Shown here: positions 43,646-53,600 of the stretch, one piece after another | Layout: each line of letters begins with the position of its first letter | Position numbering within the stretch: position 1 is the first letter of the stretch | DNA from: Pseudomonas kribbensis | GTDB lineage: Bacteria; Pseudomonadota; Gammaproteobacteria; Pseudomonadales; Pseudomonadaceae | Assembly (NCBI RefSeq): GCF_003352185.1 | Contig: NZ_CP029608.1 | Span: 3,534,001-3,598,000, forward strand | Length of the DNA stretch: 64,000 nt | Direction of reading: 5' to 3' | Made by a program: the position numbers and the translations under genes | Notes under the pieces: generated by a model | The model's input: the letters and a program-made list of their open reading frames with translations, nothing else | Database searches by the model: none | Told to the model about the DNA's origin: nothing

Positions 43646-45378
43646 TCGCCCTCTGGCCGCACTGGTTCCGTCCATGGTGGTTGCTGCTGTTGCCGCTGCT
43701 CGGCTGGTTGATCTGGCAGCTCTGGCACCGACAGAAACGCGCCGGACGCTGGCAGATGATTCTGCCGCCGGCGTTCCATGCCGCGTTGCTCAGTGGCGGC
43801 AGCGGGCGCGACAGCAAGTTGCCGTGGGTTGCGCTGGGCGTCGCGTGGTTGCTGACTATTCTGGCGCTGCTCGGGCCGAGCTGGGAGCGGGTTGAACAGA
43901 CCAGCCAAAAGCCGGCCGATCCACTGGTGGTGGTGCTGGAACTGACCCCGGAAATGCTCGCCACCGACTCGCCGCCCACACGTCTGGAACAGGCCCGGCG
44001 CAAACTGTTCGATCTGCTCAAAGCACGCAGCGATGCGCAGACCGCCATCGTCGTTTACGCGGGGAGCGCCCACACGCTGGTGCCGCTGTCGGATGATCTG
44101 GCGACCAGCCGCAATCTGCTCGATGCCCTCAAGCCGTCGCTGATGCCGGAGAGCGGCCATCGCGCCGATCTTGCCGTGAGCAAAGCGCTGACGTTGCTGG
44201 AACAAGGGGCGCTGGGTCAGGGCCGTATTCTGCTGATCGGCTCTTCGCTGTCCGATGAAGAGCGCCAGGGCATTCGCCGCGCACTGAGCGGGCAATCGGC
44301 GCAGTTGCTGATGCTCGGCATCGGCACCGCCGAGGGCGCGCCGATTGCTCAGGAGGACGGCAGTTTCCTCAAGGACGCCCAGGGTGCGATCCGCGTGCCG
44401 CAACTCGACAGCCCCGGCCTCGGTGCCTTCCTCAATTCGGTGGGTGGCGAGTACCACAGCGCGCGGCTGGATGAATCGGACTTGCGCAGCCTCGGCCTGC
44501 TCGATGGCCCGCGCAGCCTGCGCAATGACGGCCAGACCTTGCGCCTCGATACCTGGGCCGATCAGGGTTACTGGCTGCTGTTGCCGTTGTTGCTGCTCGC
44601 CGCCTGTGCCGGGCGCCGTGGCTGGTTGTTCTGCCTGCCGTTGCTGTTTTGCCTGCCGCAACCGAGCTACGCTTTTAATTTCGAAGACCTGTGGCTGCGC
44701 CCTGACCAACAGGGTTTGCACCTGCTGAAACAGAAGCGTCCGGCCGAGGCTGCGCAACACTTCGAAGACCACCAATGGCAGGGGCTGGCGTTGTACGAGG
44801 CCGGCGATTACAGTGGCGCCGCCGAGCGTTTCGCCGAGGGCAGCGATGCCCGCGCCCACTACAATCGTGGCAACGCACTGGCGAAAAGCGGTGAGCTGGA
44901 CGCGGCGATCGACGCCTATGAACAGGCCCTGGAATTGCAGCCGGACTTGCGCCCGGCGCTGACCAACAAGGCACTGGTGGAGAACCTGCTCAAGCAGAAA
45001 AACACCCCGCCGCCCGCCGAGCCCGAGAAGCAACCGACGCAGCAAAACGTGCCGGGCGACGAACCACCGCCCGCCACCGCGCCGCCACCGGCGATCAAGA
45101 ATGACGCGCAAAGTGAGGCCCAGCCTGCGGAGTCAGCGAGCGAACCGCCGCCGACCACCCCGCCACAGCCAGGCCCCAACGAATTACCGGACAGCGCGCC
45201 GGACGCGGAACAGAATACGGCCCCGACGCTGAGCCCCGGTGAGGACAACCTCGAAGGCGAGCAACGTCAGGCACTGGAACAATGGCTGGGCAAGATCCCG
45301 GACGATCCGGGCGAACTGCTGCGACGCAAATTCTGGTACGAACAGCAACAACATCAGGATCAGGAAAACACTCGATGA
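43642..45378 (+). CDS. BatB/BatC fusion: VWA + TPR membrane protein
   Basis: 578 residues. N-terminal TMs, a VWA domain (~90-290) whose MIDAS is degenerate (LELTPEML in place of DxSxS), a TM/hydrophobic stretch (~305-345), then TPR-like repeats (EAAQHFEDHQWQGLALYEAGDYSGAAERF; AHYNRGNALAKSGELDAAIDAYEQALEL) and a long Pro/Glu/Gln-rich disordered region (~450-560). The layout merges BatB and BatC of Bacteroides-type operons. The missing metal site suggests a structural role. Confidence 0.9.
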   Translation: MIALWPHWFRPWWLLLLPLLGWLIWQLWHRQKRAGRWQMILPPAFHAALLSGGSGRDSKLPWVALGVAWLLTILALLGPSWERVEQTSQKPADPLVVVLELTPEMLATDSPPTRLEQARRKLFDLLKARSDAQTAIVVYAGSAHTLVPLSDDLATSRNLLDALKPSLMPESGHRADLAVSKALTLLEQGALGQGRILLIGSSLSDEERQGIRRALSGQSAQLLMLGIGTAEGAPIAQEDGSFLKDAQGAIRVPQLDSPGLGAFLNSVGGEYHSARLDESDLRSLGLLDGPRSLRNDGQTLRLDTWADQGYWLLLPLLLLAACAGRRGWLFCLPLLFCLPQPSYAFNFEDLWLRPDQQGLHLLKQKRPAEAAQHFEDHQWQGLALYEAGDYSGAAERFAEGSDARAHYNRGNALAKSGELDAAIDAYEQALELQPDLRPALTNKALVENLLKQKNTPPPAEPEKQPTQQNVPGDEPPPATAPPPAIKNDAQSEAQPAESASEPPPTTPPQPGPNELPDSAPDAEQNTAPTLSPGEDNLEGEQRQALEQWLGKIPDDPGELLRRKFWYEQQQHQDQENTR

Positions 45379-47015
45379 CCCGTTTCACCGCTCTCTTGCT
45401 ACCCCTGCTGATCTGCACGGCCACCGCTCAGGCGGCCGAGCTGACGGCCAGTGTGGATCGCAGTCGCCTGAACTCCGGCGAGACGGTGGAACTCACCCTC
45501 GAATCCAACGATGTCACGCAGTTCGGCAAGCCGGATCTGACCCCGCTGGAACCACTGTTCGAAGTGCGCGGCACGCGTCAGGTCAACCAGCTGAACACGC
45601 TCAACAACGAGAACCGCGCCACCACCCGCTGGATCATCACCCTGTTGCCGAAACAGAACGGCAGCGTTGAAATTCCGTCATTGAAACTGGGCGAAACCCA
45701 GAGCCAGCCGATCACCGTGCAGGTGGTGGAAAGCGACATAACCGAAGAAAAGAATGTGCTCGACCCGGTGTTCATCGAGTCCAGCCTCGACCAGAGCAGC
45801 GTCTACGTGCAGGCCCAGGCCGTCCTGACCCTGCGCATCTACCATTCGGTGTCGCTGTACGACGACAGCAGCGTCACGCCGTTGCAGATCACCGATGCAC
45901 GGGTTGAACAGCTGGGCGATACACGCACCTACGAAAAAGACATCAACGGTGTGCGGCATGGCGTGATCGAAATGCGCTACGCGATCTTCCCGCAACACAG
46001 CGGTTTGCTGACCATCACCCCGCAAACCTTCAGTGCCACACGGGTGGACACCCAGCCTGCCAAGGACGCCAACGCACAGGGGCCGAAACCGGGCAAAGTG
46101 TTGCGAGTGACCTCTACGGAAATCCCGCTGACGGTCAAACCCAAGCCGATCACTTATCCGGCCGATGCGCCGTGGCTGCCGGCCCGCAGCCTAAGCCTCA
46201 GCGAAAGCTGGAACCCGGAACCGGATCACACCCAGGTCGGCGACTCCCTGACCCGCAGCCTGACCCTCAAGGTCGAAGGCCTGGCCAGTTCGCAACTGCC
46301 CGCCCTGCCGGCCACCGAGGCCAACGGCCTGCGTCGCTACCCGGACCAACCGGTGCTCAACAACCAGAGCAGCGAGCGTGGCCTGATCGGCAGCCGTGAA
46401 GAGCGCGAAGCCCTGGTGCCGAGCCGCAGCGGTTCGATCGAACTGCCGACCGTGGACGTGGTGTGGTGGAACACCTTCGAAGATCACCTGGAACACACCA
46501 GCCTGCCGGCCCGCACCCTGCAAGTGGTGACCAACCCGAGCCTGCAGGTCGACACCCCGGCCGGCAGTTCGCAATCCTTCAACACCGCCGACAGCGAAGC
46601 GCTGTGGTGGTGGAAACTCAGCACGCTGATCCTCGCCTGCACCACCCTCCTCGGCTTCGGCCTCTGGTGGCGCGCCCGCTGGCAACCGGCAATCCTGCGC
46701 GCCGCCCAAACCGGCCCGAGCCCGCGCACCCTGCTCGACGACATCAAACGCGCCAGCCAGGCCAACGACCCGCAAGCCACCCGCCAGGCCCTCGACGCCT
46801 GGGCCCGTCAGCAACCGGAAACCCTGGCGGATATGGCAGCGCGTTTTGTGCCGCTGTCGGATGCGCTTGATGGTTTGAACGGCGCGCTTTACAGCGAGAC
46901 TGGGCAGCATTGGCAGGGTGAGGATTTGTGGCGGGCGATTCGCACGATTCCGACGGCGGAGCGGGTGCAGGATCCGGTGGGCGATAGCGGGTTGCCGCCG
47001 CTTTATCCGAAGTAG
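45375..47015 (+). CDS. BatD-like protein
   Basis: 546 residues from the ATG at 45375 (4-nt overlap). Signal peptide (MTRFTALLLPLLICTATAQA), BatD/DUF7939-type beta-sandwich repeats starting with ELTASVDRSRLNSGETVELTLES, a TM helix (LWWWKLSTLILACTTLLGFGLWW, ~415-435) and a short cytoplasmic helical tail. Last gene of the MoxR-Bat operon. Envelope or stress role inferred. Confidence 0.92.
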   Translation: MTRFTALLLPLLICTATAQAAELTASVDRSRLNSGETVELTLESNDVTQFGKPDLTPLEPLFEVRGTRQVNQLNTLNNENRATTRWIITLLPKQNGSVEIPSLKLGETQSQPITVQVVESDITEEKNVLDPVFIESSLDQSSVYVQAQAVLTLRIYHSVSLYDDSSVTPLQITDARVEQLGDTRTYEKDINGVRHGVIEMRYAIFPQHSGLLTITPQTFSATRVDTQPAKDANAQGPKPGKVLRVTSTEIPLTVKPKPITYPADAPWLPARSLSLSESWNPEPDHTQVGDSLTRSLTLKVEGLASSQLPALPATEANGLRRYPDQPVLNNQSSERGLIGSREEREALVPSRSGSIELPTVDVVWWNTFEDHLEHTSLPARTLQVVTNPSLQVDTPAGSSQSFNTADSEALWWWKLSTLILACTTLLGFGLWWRARWQPAILRAAQTGPSPRTLLDDIKRASQANDPQATRQALDAWARQQPETLADMAARFVPLSDALDGLNGALYSETGQHWQGEDLWRAIRTIPTAERVQDPVGDSGLPPLYPK

Positions 47016-47079
47016 GTCATCCCCGGCTACGCTCAGTCGACGCCAGTAAAGTCCGCATAAACAGCCTCGACGTATGAAG

Positions 47080-47176
47080 AAAAAAGGGGACAGATTTATT
47101 TAAAAGAAAAAAGGGGACAAGAAAAAAGGACAGAAAAAAGGGGACCAGAAAAAAGGGGACAGATTTATTTAATTAT
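47080..47176 (+). repeat. Cluster of tandem GGGGACAGATTTATT half-sites
   Basis: Five irregular units in ~95 nt: AAAAAGGGGACAGATTTATTT, AAAAAAGGGGACAAG, AAAAAAGGACAG, AAAAAAGGGGACCAG, AAAAAAGGGGACAGATTTATTT. All in one orientation. They lie between batD and the first of the small minus-strand genes. Confidence 0.85.
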
Positions 47177-47205
47177 TTTAAGCCCGCCCCTGTCGCCGTT
47201 ACTGT

Positions 47206-47670
47206 TCACCGCCCATACCTTTCGAGAAACGCCTCATCACTCGAGTCAACGGTAAACAACGCTTGCTCGTATCCCTCAAGGTCATCGCTCAACCAGGTTT
47301 CTCCAGGTCGCTGCAGATGAAACTTCACCGTCGCATCGAATTTATCACCTGAAATGGCTCCCTGCAGAACACCCGGCAGACCGGATTTGTTCCACGTTTC
47401 AAACACTGAAGACAAGTACGAGAGCGCGCATGCCAAAAACTCGGTTTTTACGTAATCATCGATATGGATCGAATTAACGAAGCACTCATACCCCGTTCTA
47501 TCCGGGAAGTTCTTCAGGCTTGCGTTCCTCTGGAAGCTATCCAGGTTCGCCAGAAAAAAACAGCCATCCAGCTCTACGAAACCGGACCTTGCAATATCCG
47601 CCAACTCCCCGACCAGAGAAGTACGTCCCACCCGGCGGAGCATTTTCTCCATTTCACTGTTAAATCTCAC
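47206..47670 (-). CDS. Hypothetical small protein 1 of the repeat-punctuated array
   Basis: 154 residues from the GTG at 47670 (GAGGGA 5 nt upstream); ATG at 47652 is the alternative. Contains LVGELADIARSGFVELDGCFFLANLDSF and the C-terminal DLEGYEQALFTVDSSDEAFLERY, with several acidic stretches. No family recognised. Small, acidic and orphan, it resembles immunity proteins of polymorphic toxins, but no toxin is adjacent. Confidence 0.6.
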   Translation of the reverse strand: MRFNSEMEKMLRRVGRTSLVGELADIARSGFVELDGCFFLANLDSFQRNASLKNFPDRTGYECFVNSIHIDDYVKTEFLACALSYLSSVFETWNKSGLPGVLQGAISGDKFDATVKFHLQRPGETWLSDDLEGYEQALFTVDSSDEAFLERYGR

Positions 47671-47744
47671 AAATCCCTCAACTGATCTACACGGTGTCAA
47701 GCACCCTTCTCAAGGCTGAAGCAGCCCCTAACAACTCGGCGCCG

Positions 47745-47800
47745 GACCAATAAGGGGACAGATTTATTAAATAAAATAAATCTGTCCCCTTTTCGGTCCA
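47745..47800. repeat. GGGGACAGATTTATT palindrome 1
   Basis: Arms AAGGGGACAGATTTATT and AATAAATCTGTCCCCTT around an 8-nt centre; outer GGACC (47745) and GGTCC (47795) extend the symmetry. T-rich on both sides, so it may also terminate transcription. Confidence 0.88.
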
Positions 47801-47870
47801 ATTTTTTCTATTGAATTAAATAAATCCGCCCCCCCTTCACCCATTTGCCCCTTTGTCCTTTTGCCCCTCA

Positions 47871-48083
47871 CTATGGCAAAGTTAATAGATCTACCTCGCC
47901 GGAATCCTCAGGGCGCTGAAGAAGACATTTCCATCTTTCAATAACCATCCGCCACTCCACTAATGAAAAATGACTTTCCGGCTGCCCCACCCAGTCATCA
48001 TTGACCAAAATATCAACTTGTACACCTGAGGCGTCCATGTTCAGCAGTACATCATTCCCACCTTCAATGATGGTGGTTTCCAA
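47871..48083 (-). CDS. Hypothetical small protein 2, probably 5'-truncated
   Basis: 70 residues if it begins at the TTG at 48083, which has no good RBS. The frame continues upstream as ILDAIESIEEG to a TGA at 48119, only a few bases from the palindrome at 48123; no ATG/GTG occurs there. The coding character extends to that point, so the original start seems to have been lost where the repeat begins. Contains HFSLVEWRMVIERWKCLL. No family recognised. Confidence 0.5.
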   Translation of the reverse strand: METTIIEGGNDVLLNMDASGVQVDILVNDDWVGQPESHFSLVEWRMVIERWKCLLQRPEDSGEVDLLTLP

Positions 48084-48122
48084 ACCTTCTTCAATTGATT
48101 CGATGGCGTCAAGAATTCAGTG

Positions 48123-48168
48123 AAAAGGGGACAGATTTATTAATCAAATAAATCTGTCCCCTTTTTTG
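48123..48168. repeat. GGGGACAGATTTATT palindrome 2
   Basis: Arms AAAAGGGGACAGATTTATT and AAATAAATCTGTCCCCTTTT with a 4-nt centre, followed by more T. Eroded relatives (GCCCCCTTTT tracts) lie at 48186-48240 and 47828-47868. Confidence 0.9.
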
Positions 48169-48253
48169 TCTTTTTTTATTTTTTCCTTGCCCCCTTTTCT
48201 TTGACTTGAGACCGGCTAATGCCCCCCCTTTTTGCCCCCTTTCTTTCATCAAG

Positions 48254-48532
48254 TTAACTTTTTACAAGCTTATAAAGCCGCGACCTCAGCATATCAAACT
48301 CATTATTCTCTACAACTAATGCCTGACCACCGCTATAAAGAACAAGATCACTCAGAGAGCCCATCCCACCATACATAGATACCAACTTCGACGAGGCATA
48401 CTTAGGATCGCTGTGAAAATCTTCCCGAACACTTTCAAGAGCCGCCGCCCACTCCACCACGCGCCCACCCCCGACACCGCGAAGAAGTTCAATCATTCGT
48501 TTAAGAGTCAAATCAATATTTTTTAGATTCAT
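48254..48532 (-). CDS. Hypothetical small protein 3 (DUF6966-like)
   Basis: 92 residues: helical N-terminus LKNIDLTLKRMIELLRGVGGGRVVEWAAALESV, then YGGMGSLSDLVLYSGGQALVVENNEFDMLRSRLYKLV. The WA-x2-LE and GMGSL-x-DLVL blocks recall DUF6966, small proteins often found as orphan immunity-type genes; the match is from memory. Downstream palindrome at 48123. Confidence 0.6.
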   Translation of the reverse strand: MNLKNIDLTLKRMIELLRGVGGGRVVEWAAALESVREDFHSDPKYASSKLVSMYGGMGSLSDLVLYSGGQALVVENNEFDMLRSRLYKLVKS

Positions 48533-48582
48533 TTCAGCGAACTCGAACTGATTATTTCGACACCCTTAATTAACCAACACTA

Positions 48583-48627
48583 CAAAGGGGACAGATTTAT
48601 TAAATCAAATAAATCCGTCCCCTTTTA
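48583..48627. repeat. GGGGACAGATTTATT palindrome 3
   Basis: Arms AAAGGGGACAGATTTATT and AAATAAATCCGTCCCCTTTT; one transition in the right arm (CCG for CTG). Confidence 0.88.
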
Positions 48628-48668
48628 GTGCTTCTTTTAGTGCTTCATAAGCAACCATTAATGCGCCC

Positions 48669-49154
48669 TCAAAAGATCAACGGTCCAACCTGATATAAAG
48701 TGATATCCGGGCCATAGTTTTGCTCTGAGTTCGACACCTCTACACAGAACACCTTCTCTGGAAATTTCTCCTTCAGCACCATGCGCCACGCAAAACCAAT
48801 CACATTGCATAACTGAAGAAATATATCCTCCGAAACATCACTGGCACCTTGGCCAAAAACGTCATATATCTTCACAGCGTTCAATAGCCGCTCGGTCTTT
48901 GAAAGATCACCGGCGGCAAGGCCAAAACATCTGTCAAATGCTTCATTTGAAAAGTTTCGCTCTAAAAATACGCCACCCTCGGCAACCACAAAGTGCGGGA
49001 AGAACATCTTGGAAAACAACAAAGCATGGTCGGGCCGGCACTGGTCAAAGATGTACGAATGAACATCCAGGTCCTCCTGGCTCGACCACTGTTTTTTCCA
49101 GGAACAATACGCTTGGGTGTCAGTCACGGAAGGTATCGAATTGACCCGTTTCAT
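48669..49154 (-). CDS. Hypothetical small protein 4 of the repeat-punctuated array
   Basis: 161 residues from the ATG at 49154. WKKQWSSQEDLDVHSYIFDQCRPDHALLFSKMFFPHFVVAEGGVFLERNF, then a helical part and the end SEQNYGPDITLYQVGPLIF. No family recognised. First gene of the minus-strand array; ~265 nt separate it from the divergent sbcD, and no further element is evident there. Confidence 0.6.
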   Translation of the reverse strand: MKRVNSIPSVTDTQAYCSWKKQWSSQEDLDVHSYIFDQCRPDHALLFSKMFFPHFVVAEGGVFLERNFSNEAFDRCFGLAAGDLSKTERLLNAVKIYDVFGQGASDVSEDIFLQLCNVIGFAWRMVLKEKFPEKVFCVEVSNSEQNYGPDITLYQVGPLIF

Positions 49155-49418
49155 TGCGCTTGCTCCAGACCTTGTCCCTGTGTGAGCTATCGTTGTGCGG
49201 AGGTTGAAGCCCGACGAATCGCTCGATCCAAAAACGATATCAATATAATGGCTCGATGGTAGGTAACCGGTGTTGGGCCGTCAATTAATGGGCTCACCGA
49301 GATCGCGGCCACCACCTCCCGGACAAGCCTGCCCGTCGCAATAATCTGTAAACTCTCCCCTCTTTCGCCGCCCTCTCCTTCCAGGCGGCCATCACCTCTT
49401 TATATTGCGGAGTCAGCC

Positions 49419-50663
49419 TTGCGTCTGTTTCACACCTCCGACTGGCACCTTGGGCAGAACCTGCACGGCCAGGAGCGCGATTTCGAACACAGCTGTTTTC
49501 TCGAGTGGCTGCTGCGCCAATTGAAGCTGGCGCAGCCGGACGTGCTGCTGATCGCCGGCGACATCTTCGACACGGTGAATCCGCCGGTCAAAGCCCAGGA
49601 ACGCCTCTACGATTTCATCGTCAGCGCCCACGAACAGCAGCCGTTGCTGACTATCGTGATGATTGCCGGCAACCACGATTCCGGCTCGCGGATCGAACTG
49701 CCCGCGCCGTTGATGCGGCGTTTGCGTACCCATGCGTTGGGCCGGGTGCTGTGGCTGGACGACGGCCAACTCGATTCAGAACGCCTGTTGTTGCCGTTGC
49801 CGAATGCCTCGGGCGAGATCGCCGCATGGTGCCTGGCGCTGCCGTTCCTGCGCCCGGCCGAAGTGACCGGCGCACATCTGGGCGACAACTATTTGCGCGG
49901 CATCGGTCAGGTGCATGAATGGCTGATCGAAGCGGCCAACGCCAGGCGCCAGCCGGGCCAGGCACTGGTTGCCATTAGCCATGCGCACATGGCCGGCGGG
50001 TCGGTGTCGGAAGACTCCGAGCGCAGCCTGATCATCGGCAACGCCGAAGCCCTGCCGGCCAGCCTGTTCGGACCGAGCATCAGCTATGTCGCCCTCGGCC
50101 ATTTGCACAAGCCGCAGAAGGTCAATGGCGAAGAACGGATTCGCTACAGCGGCTCGCCGATTCCGTTGTCCTTTTCGGAAATCAGTTATCAGCACCAGAT
50201 TCTCGACGTCGTGCTCGACGGCGAAACCCTGGTCAGCGTCGAGCCGATACTGATCCCCCGTTCCGTCAACCTGCAACGCCTCGGCCCTGCGCCGCTGGCG
50301 GAAATCCTGTTGCAACTGGCCGACCTGCCAAACATCGATCTGCTGGCCGAGACCCAGCGCCAGCCGTGGCTGGAAGTGCGCGTGACCCTCGACGAGCCGC
50401 AACCGGATCTGCGCCATCAGGTCGAAAGTGCCCTGCAAGGAAAAGCTGTGCGACTGGTGCGAATCGCCGCCGAATACGCCGGCAATCGTGGCGCTGACGG
50501 CGTCGAGGACGGCAGCGCGCTGATCGAACTGGATCAGCTCACACCACAGGAATTGTTCAGCCGCGCCTGGCTCGACAATTACGGCAACGAGGTCGACGAG
50601 CAAACCCTCAAGGACTTCGCCGAGCTGCTGCAAGACGTACAAATGGAGGGCGAGCAGCCATGA
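49419..50663 (+). CDS. sbcD: SbcD, exonuclease subunit of SbcCD
   Basis: 414 residues from a TTG start at 49419 (CGGAG ~7 nt upstream; Met-coded alternatives lack the essential N-terminus). Mre11-type phosphoesterase motifs: FHTSDWHLGQ (I), LLIAGDIFDTVNPP (II), AGNHDSGSR (III), ISHAHMAGG (IV), LGHLHKPQ (V). C-terminal capping domain follows. Cleaves hairpins and DNA ends with SbcC; overlaps sbcC by 4 nt. Confidence 0.97.
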   Translation: MRLFHTSDWHLGQNLHGQERDFEHSCFLEWLLRQLKLAQPDVLLIAGDIFDTVNPPVKAQERLYDFIVSAHEQQPLLTIVMIAGNHDSGSRIELPAPLMRRLRTHALGRVLWLDDGQLDSERLLLPLPNASGEIAAWCLALPFLRPAEVTGAHLGDNYLRGIGQVHEWLIEAANARRQPGQALVAISHAHMAGGSVSEDSERSLIIGNAEALPASLFGPSISYVALGHLHKPQKVNGEERIRYSGSPIPLSFSEISYQHQILDVVLDGETLVSVEPILIPRSVNLQRLGPAPLAEILLQLADLPNIDLLAETQRQPWLEVRVTLDEPQPDLRHQVESALQGKAVRLVRIAAEYAGNRGADGVEDGSALIELDQLTPQELFSRAWLDNYGNEVDEQTLKDFAELLQDVQMEGEQP

Positions 50664-53600
50664 AGATTCTCGCCATTCGTTTGAAGAACCTTGCCTCGCT
50701 GGCCGGCCCGTTCGAGATCGACTTCACCGCCGAACCGCTGGCCAGCGCAGGTCTGTTCGCAATCACCGGCCCGACTGGTGCCGGTAAAAGTACCTTGCTC
50801 GATGCCTTGTGTCTGGCGCTGTTCGGCGCCGTACCGCGCCTGAACAACACCAGCCGTGACGCCAAGGTGCCGGACGCCGACGGCGAAATCGCCACCGGCG
50901 ACCCGCGCACTCTGCTGCGTCGTGGTACGGGCGAAGGGTTTGCCGAGGTGGACTTCGTCGGCGTCGATGGCCGCCGCTATCGCGCGCGCTGGGAAGCCAA
51001 CCGCGCCCGGGAAAAGGCCGGCGGCAAGTTACAGGCCAGCCGCCAGAGCTTGCGCGATATCGATCAGGATCAACTGCTCGCCAGCCAGAAAGGTGAATAC
51101 AAGGTTCAGCTTGAAGCGGCGCTGGGCCTGAACTTCGAGCAATTCACCCGCGCCGTGCTGCTGGCCCAGAGCGAGTTCAGTGCGTTCCTCAAGGCCGACG
51201 ACAACGACCGCAGCGAACTGCTGGAAAAGCTCACCGACACGGCGCTCTACACCCGCCTCGGCCGGCGCGCGTTCGACAAGACCAAAGAGGCTCGCGAAGC
51301 CCACAAGCAGTTGCAGGATCAGGCCACCGGCGTGACTCCGCTGCCGCCCGAGGCCCGCGCCGAACTCGACGAACGCTTCAACGCTGCCCAGCAACAATTG
51401 AAGTTGCAGCAGGCGCAGCTCAAACAGCTTGAGCAGCAGCACACCTGGCTCAAGGATCTGCACCTGTTGCAGGACGCGCAGCAGGCAGCCGCCGAGCAAT
51501 TGCAGAGCGCCGAACATGAGCGCGAAACGTTGGCCGGCGAACGCTTGAGATTAACGCGACTGGAGCAACTCGCCCCGCAACGACATCAGTTCGCCCGCAA
51601 GGCTGAAATCGATGCACAGCTGACACCGCTGGCGGCGCAAATCAACGCGCACACCCGGCAACAAGGCGAGCTGACCGAACACCAGGCTCAACTTGAACAA
51701 GACCTGAGTACTGCACAAATCGCCCTGAGCGAAGCGCAGAAACAACAGAGCGAAAGTGCGCCGCTGTTGCGTCAGGCCTTCGATGAGCAAAGCACCCTCG
51801 CCCGTCTGGCCAAGGATGTTGCTTCCGGCACCGAGGCAAAGCAGGCCGCCGAACAGGCCAGCACTGAGGGCCAAAGCGCAATCCAGACCCTGCTCGATCA
51901 GCAAAAGCAGGTCGCGGAACGCCTGCAACGCATCGCCGCCGATCTGGAGCAAAGTGCTCACCTGGCACCGTTGAGCGAAGCGTGGAATGCCTACCGCGAC
52001 CGCTTGCAGCAACTGATGCTGATCGGCAACCGGTTGAACAAGGGCGAGAGCGAACTGGCGAATCTCGAACAGAACGCCGCCCGCGCCACCGAAGAACTGG
52101 CCACGCAAAAACAGCAGCTTGAAGTGCTGTTCAAAGAGGCCGGCGCCGAGCCGGACGCCGTCGCCGAGCAGATCGGCATCCTCGGTACCCTGTTGCAGGA
52201 CAATCGCAAACAACTGCGCGCCGTCGAAGACCTCACACGTCTTTGGGCCAGTCAGCAGGAGCTGGACAAGCGCAGTGCCGAGTTGCAACAGCGTCAGCTC
52301 GATGCGCAGCAGGAGCGCGAGCGCCTGACCCAGGACGGAGTGAAAACCAAGTCCGAGCTGACCGTCGCCGAACAGACCCTCAACGTCACCCGTGAATTGC
52401 TCGAACGTCAGCGTCTGGCCCGCAGTGCCAGTGTCGAAGAGCTGCGTGCGCAATTGCAGGATGACCAGCCGTGCCCGGTCTGCGGCAGCAACGAGCATCC
52501 GTACCACCAGCCGGAAGCCCTGCTGCAAAGCCTCGGCCGTCACGATGAAAGCGAGCAGGCCAGCGCGCAGCAAGCGGTCGATCAACTGAAGGAAAAACTC
52601 ACCGAGCTGCGTGCCAGTGTCGGAGGCGTGATTGCTCAACAGAAAGAGTTGCTGCAACAGCAGGAACAACTGGCGGCACAACAGCAAGCGCTGACGCCGA
52701 GCATCGAATCTCATCCGCTGGCCGCGCAATTATTGAATCAGGACAGCGACAAGCGCGCTGCGTGGCTCACTCGCCAGAACGATCAACTGAACCAGAGCAT
52801 CACCCAGGACGAACACCGCCAGACCGCCCTGCTCACCTTGCAACAGGATGCGGCGCGCCTGACCCAGCAATTGCGTCACGCCGAAACCGCACACCAGCAA
52901 GCCACCCAGCACCTGAGCAATCAGCAGCGCGAGTTGAGCGCTGACCGCCAGCGTCTGGACGAAGAACTCGCAGCCTTCGCCACACTGCTGCCCTCCGAAA
53001 CTCACGAAGCCCTGCGCGCCGAACCGGCCGCGACTTTCATGCAGCTTGACCGGCAGATTGCCGAGCGTCTGGCGCAAGTCGATCAGCAGAAGGAAGAGCT
53101 GGCCGAACAACAGCAACGCCAGCAGACGCTCGAGAAAGAGCAGGATCGTCAGCAAAGCCGCGTGCAGCAACTGCAAACCGCAGAGCAACAGCTCAACACA
53201 CTGAGTGCTCAACAACAGGCCAGTCAGGAAAAACTGGCGCAGTTGCTAGGCGATCACAACTGTGCCGAGCACTGGCAGCAGCAGCTTGAACTCGCGGTAG
53301 AACAGGCGCGCAACGCCGAATCCACCACGACTCAGGCCCTGCAAGGCGTGCGCACGCGACTCGTGCAGATCGCCGCCGAACTCAAAGCGCAGCAGGAGCG
53401 TTTGCAGGCGCTGGAAACCGAAGACCGCGATCTGGCCGGCAAGATTGCCGACTGGCGCGCCCGTCATCCGGAACTGGATGACGGCGGTCTCGAAGATCTG
53501 TTGCGGGTCGATGACGCGCAGGTCGGCGAGCTGCGCGAGCGTTTGCAGCGCAACGAAAAGGCCCTGGAACACGCCAAAGTGCTGTTGCAGGAGCGTGATC

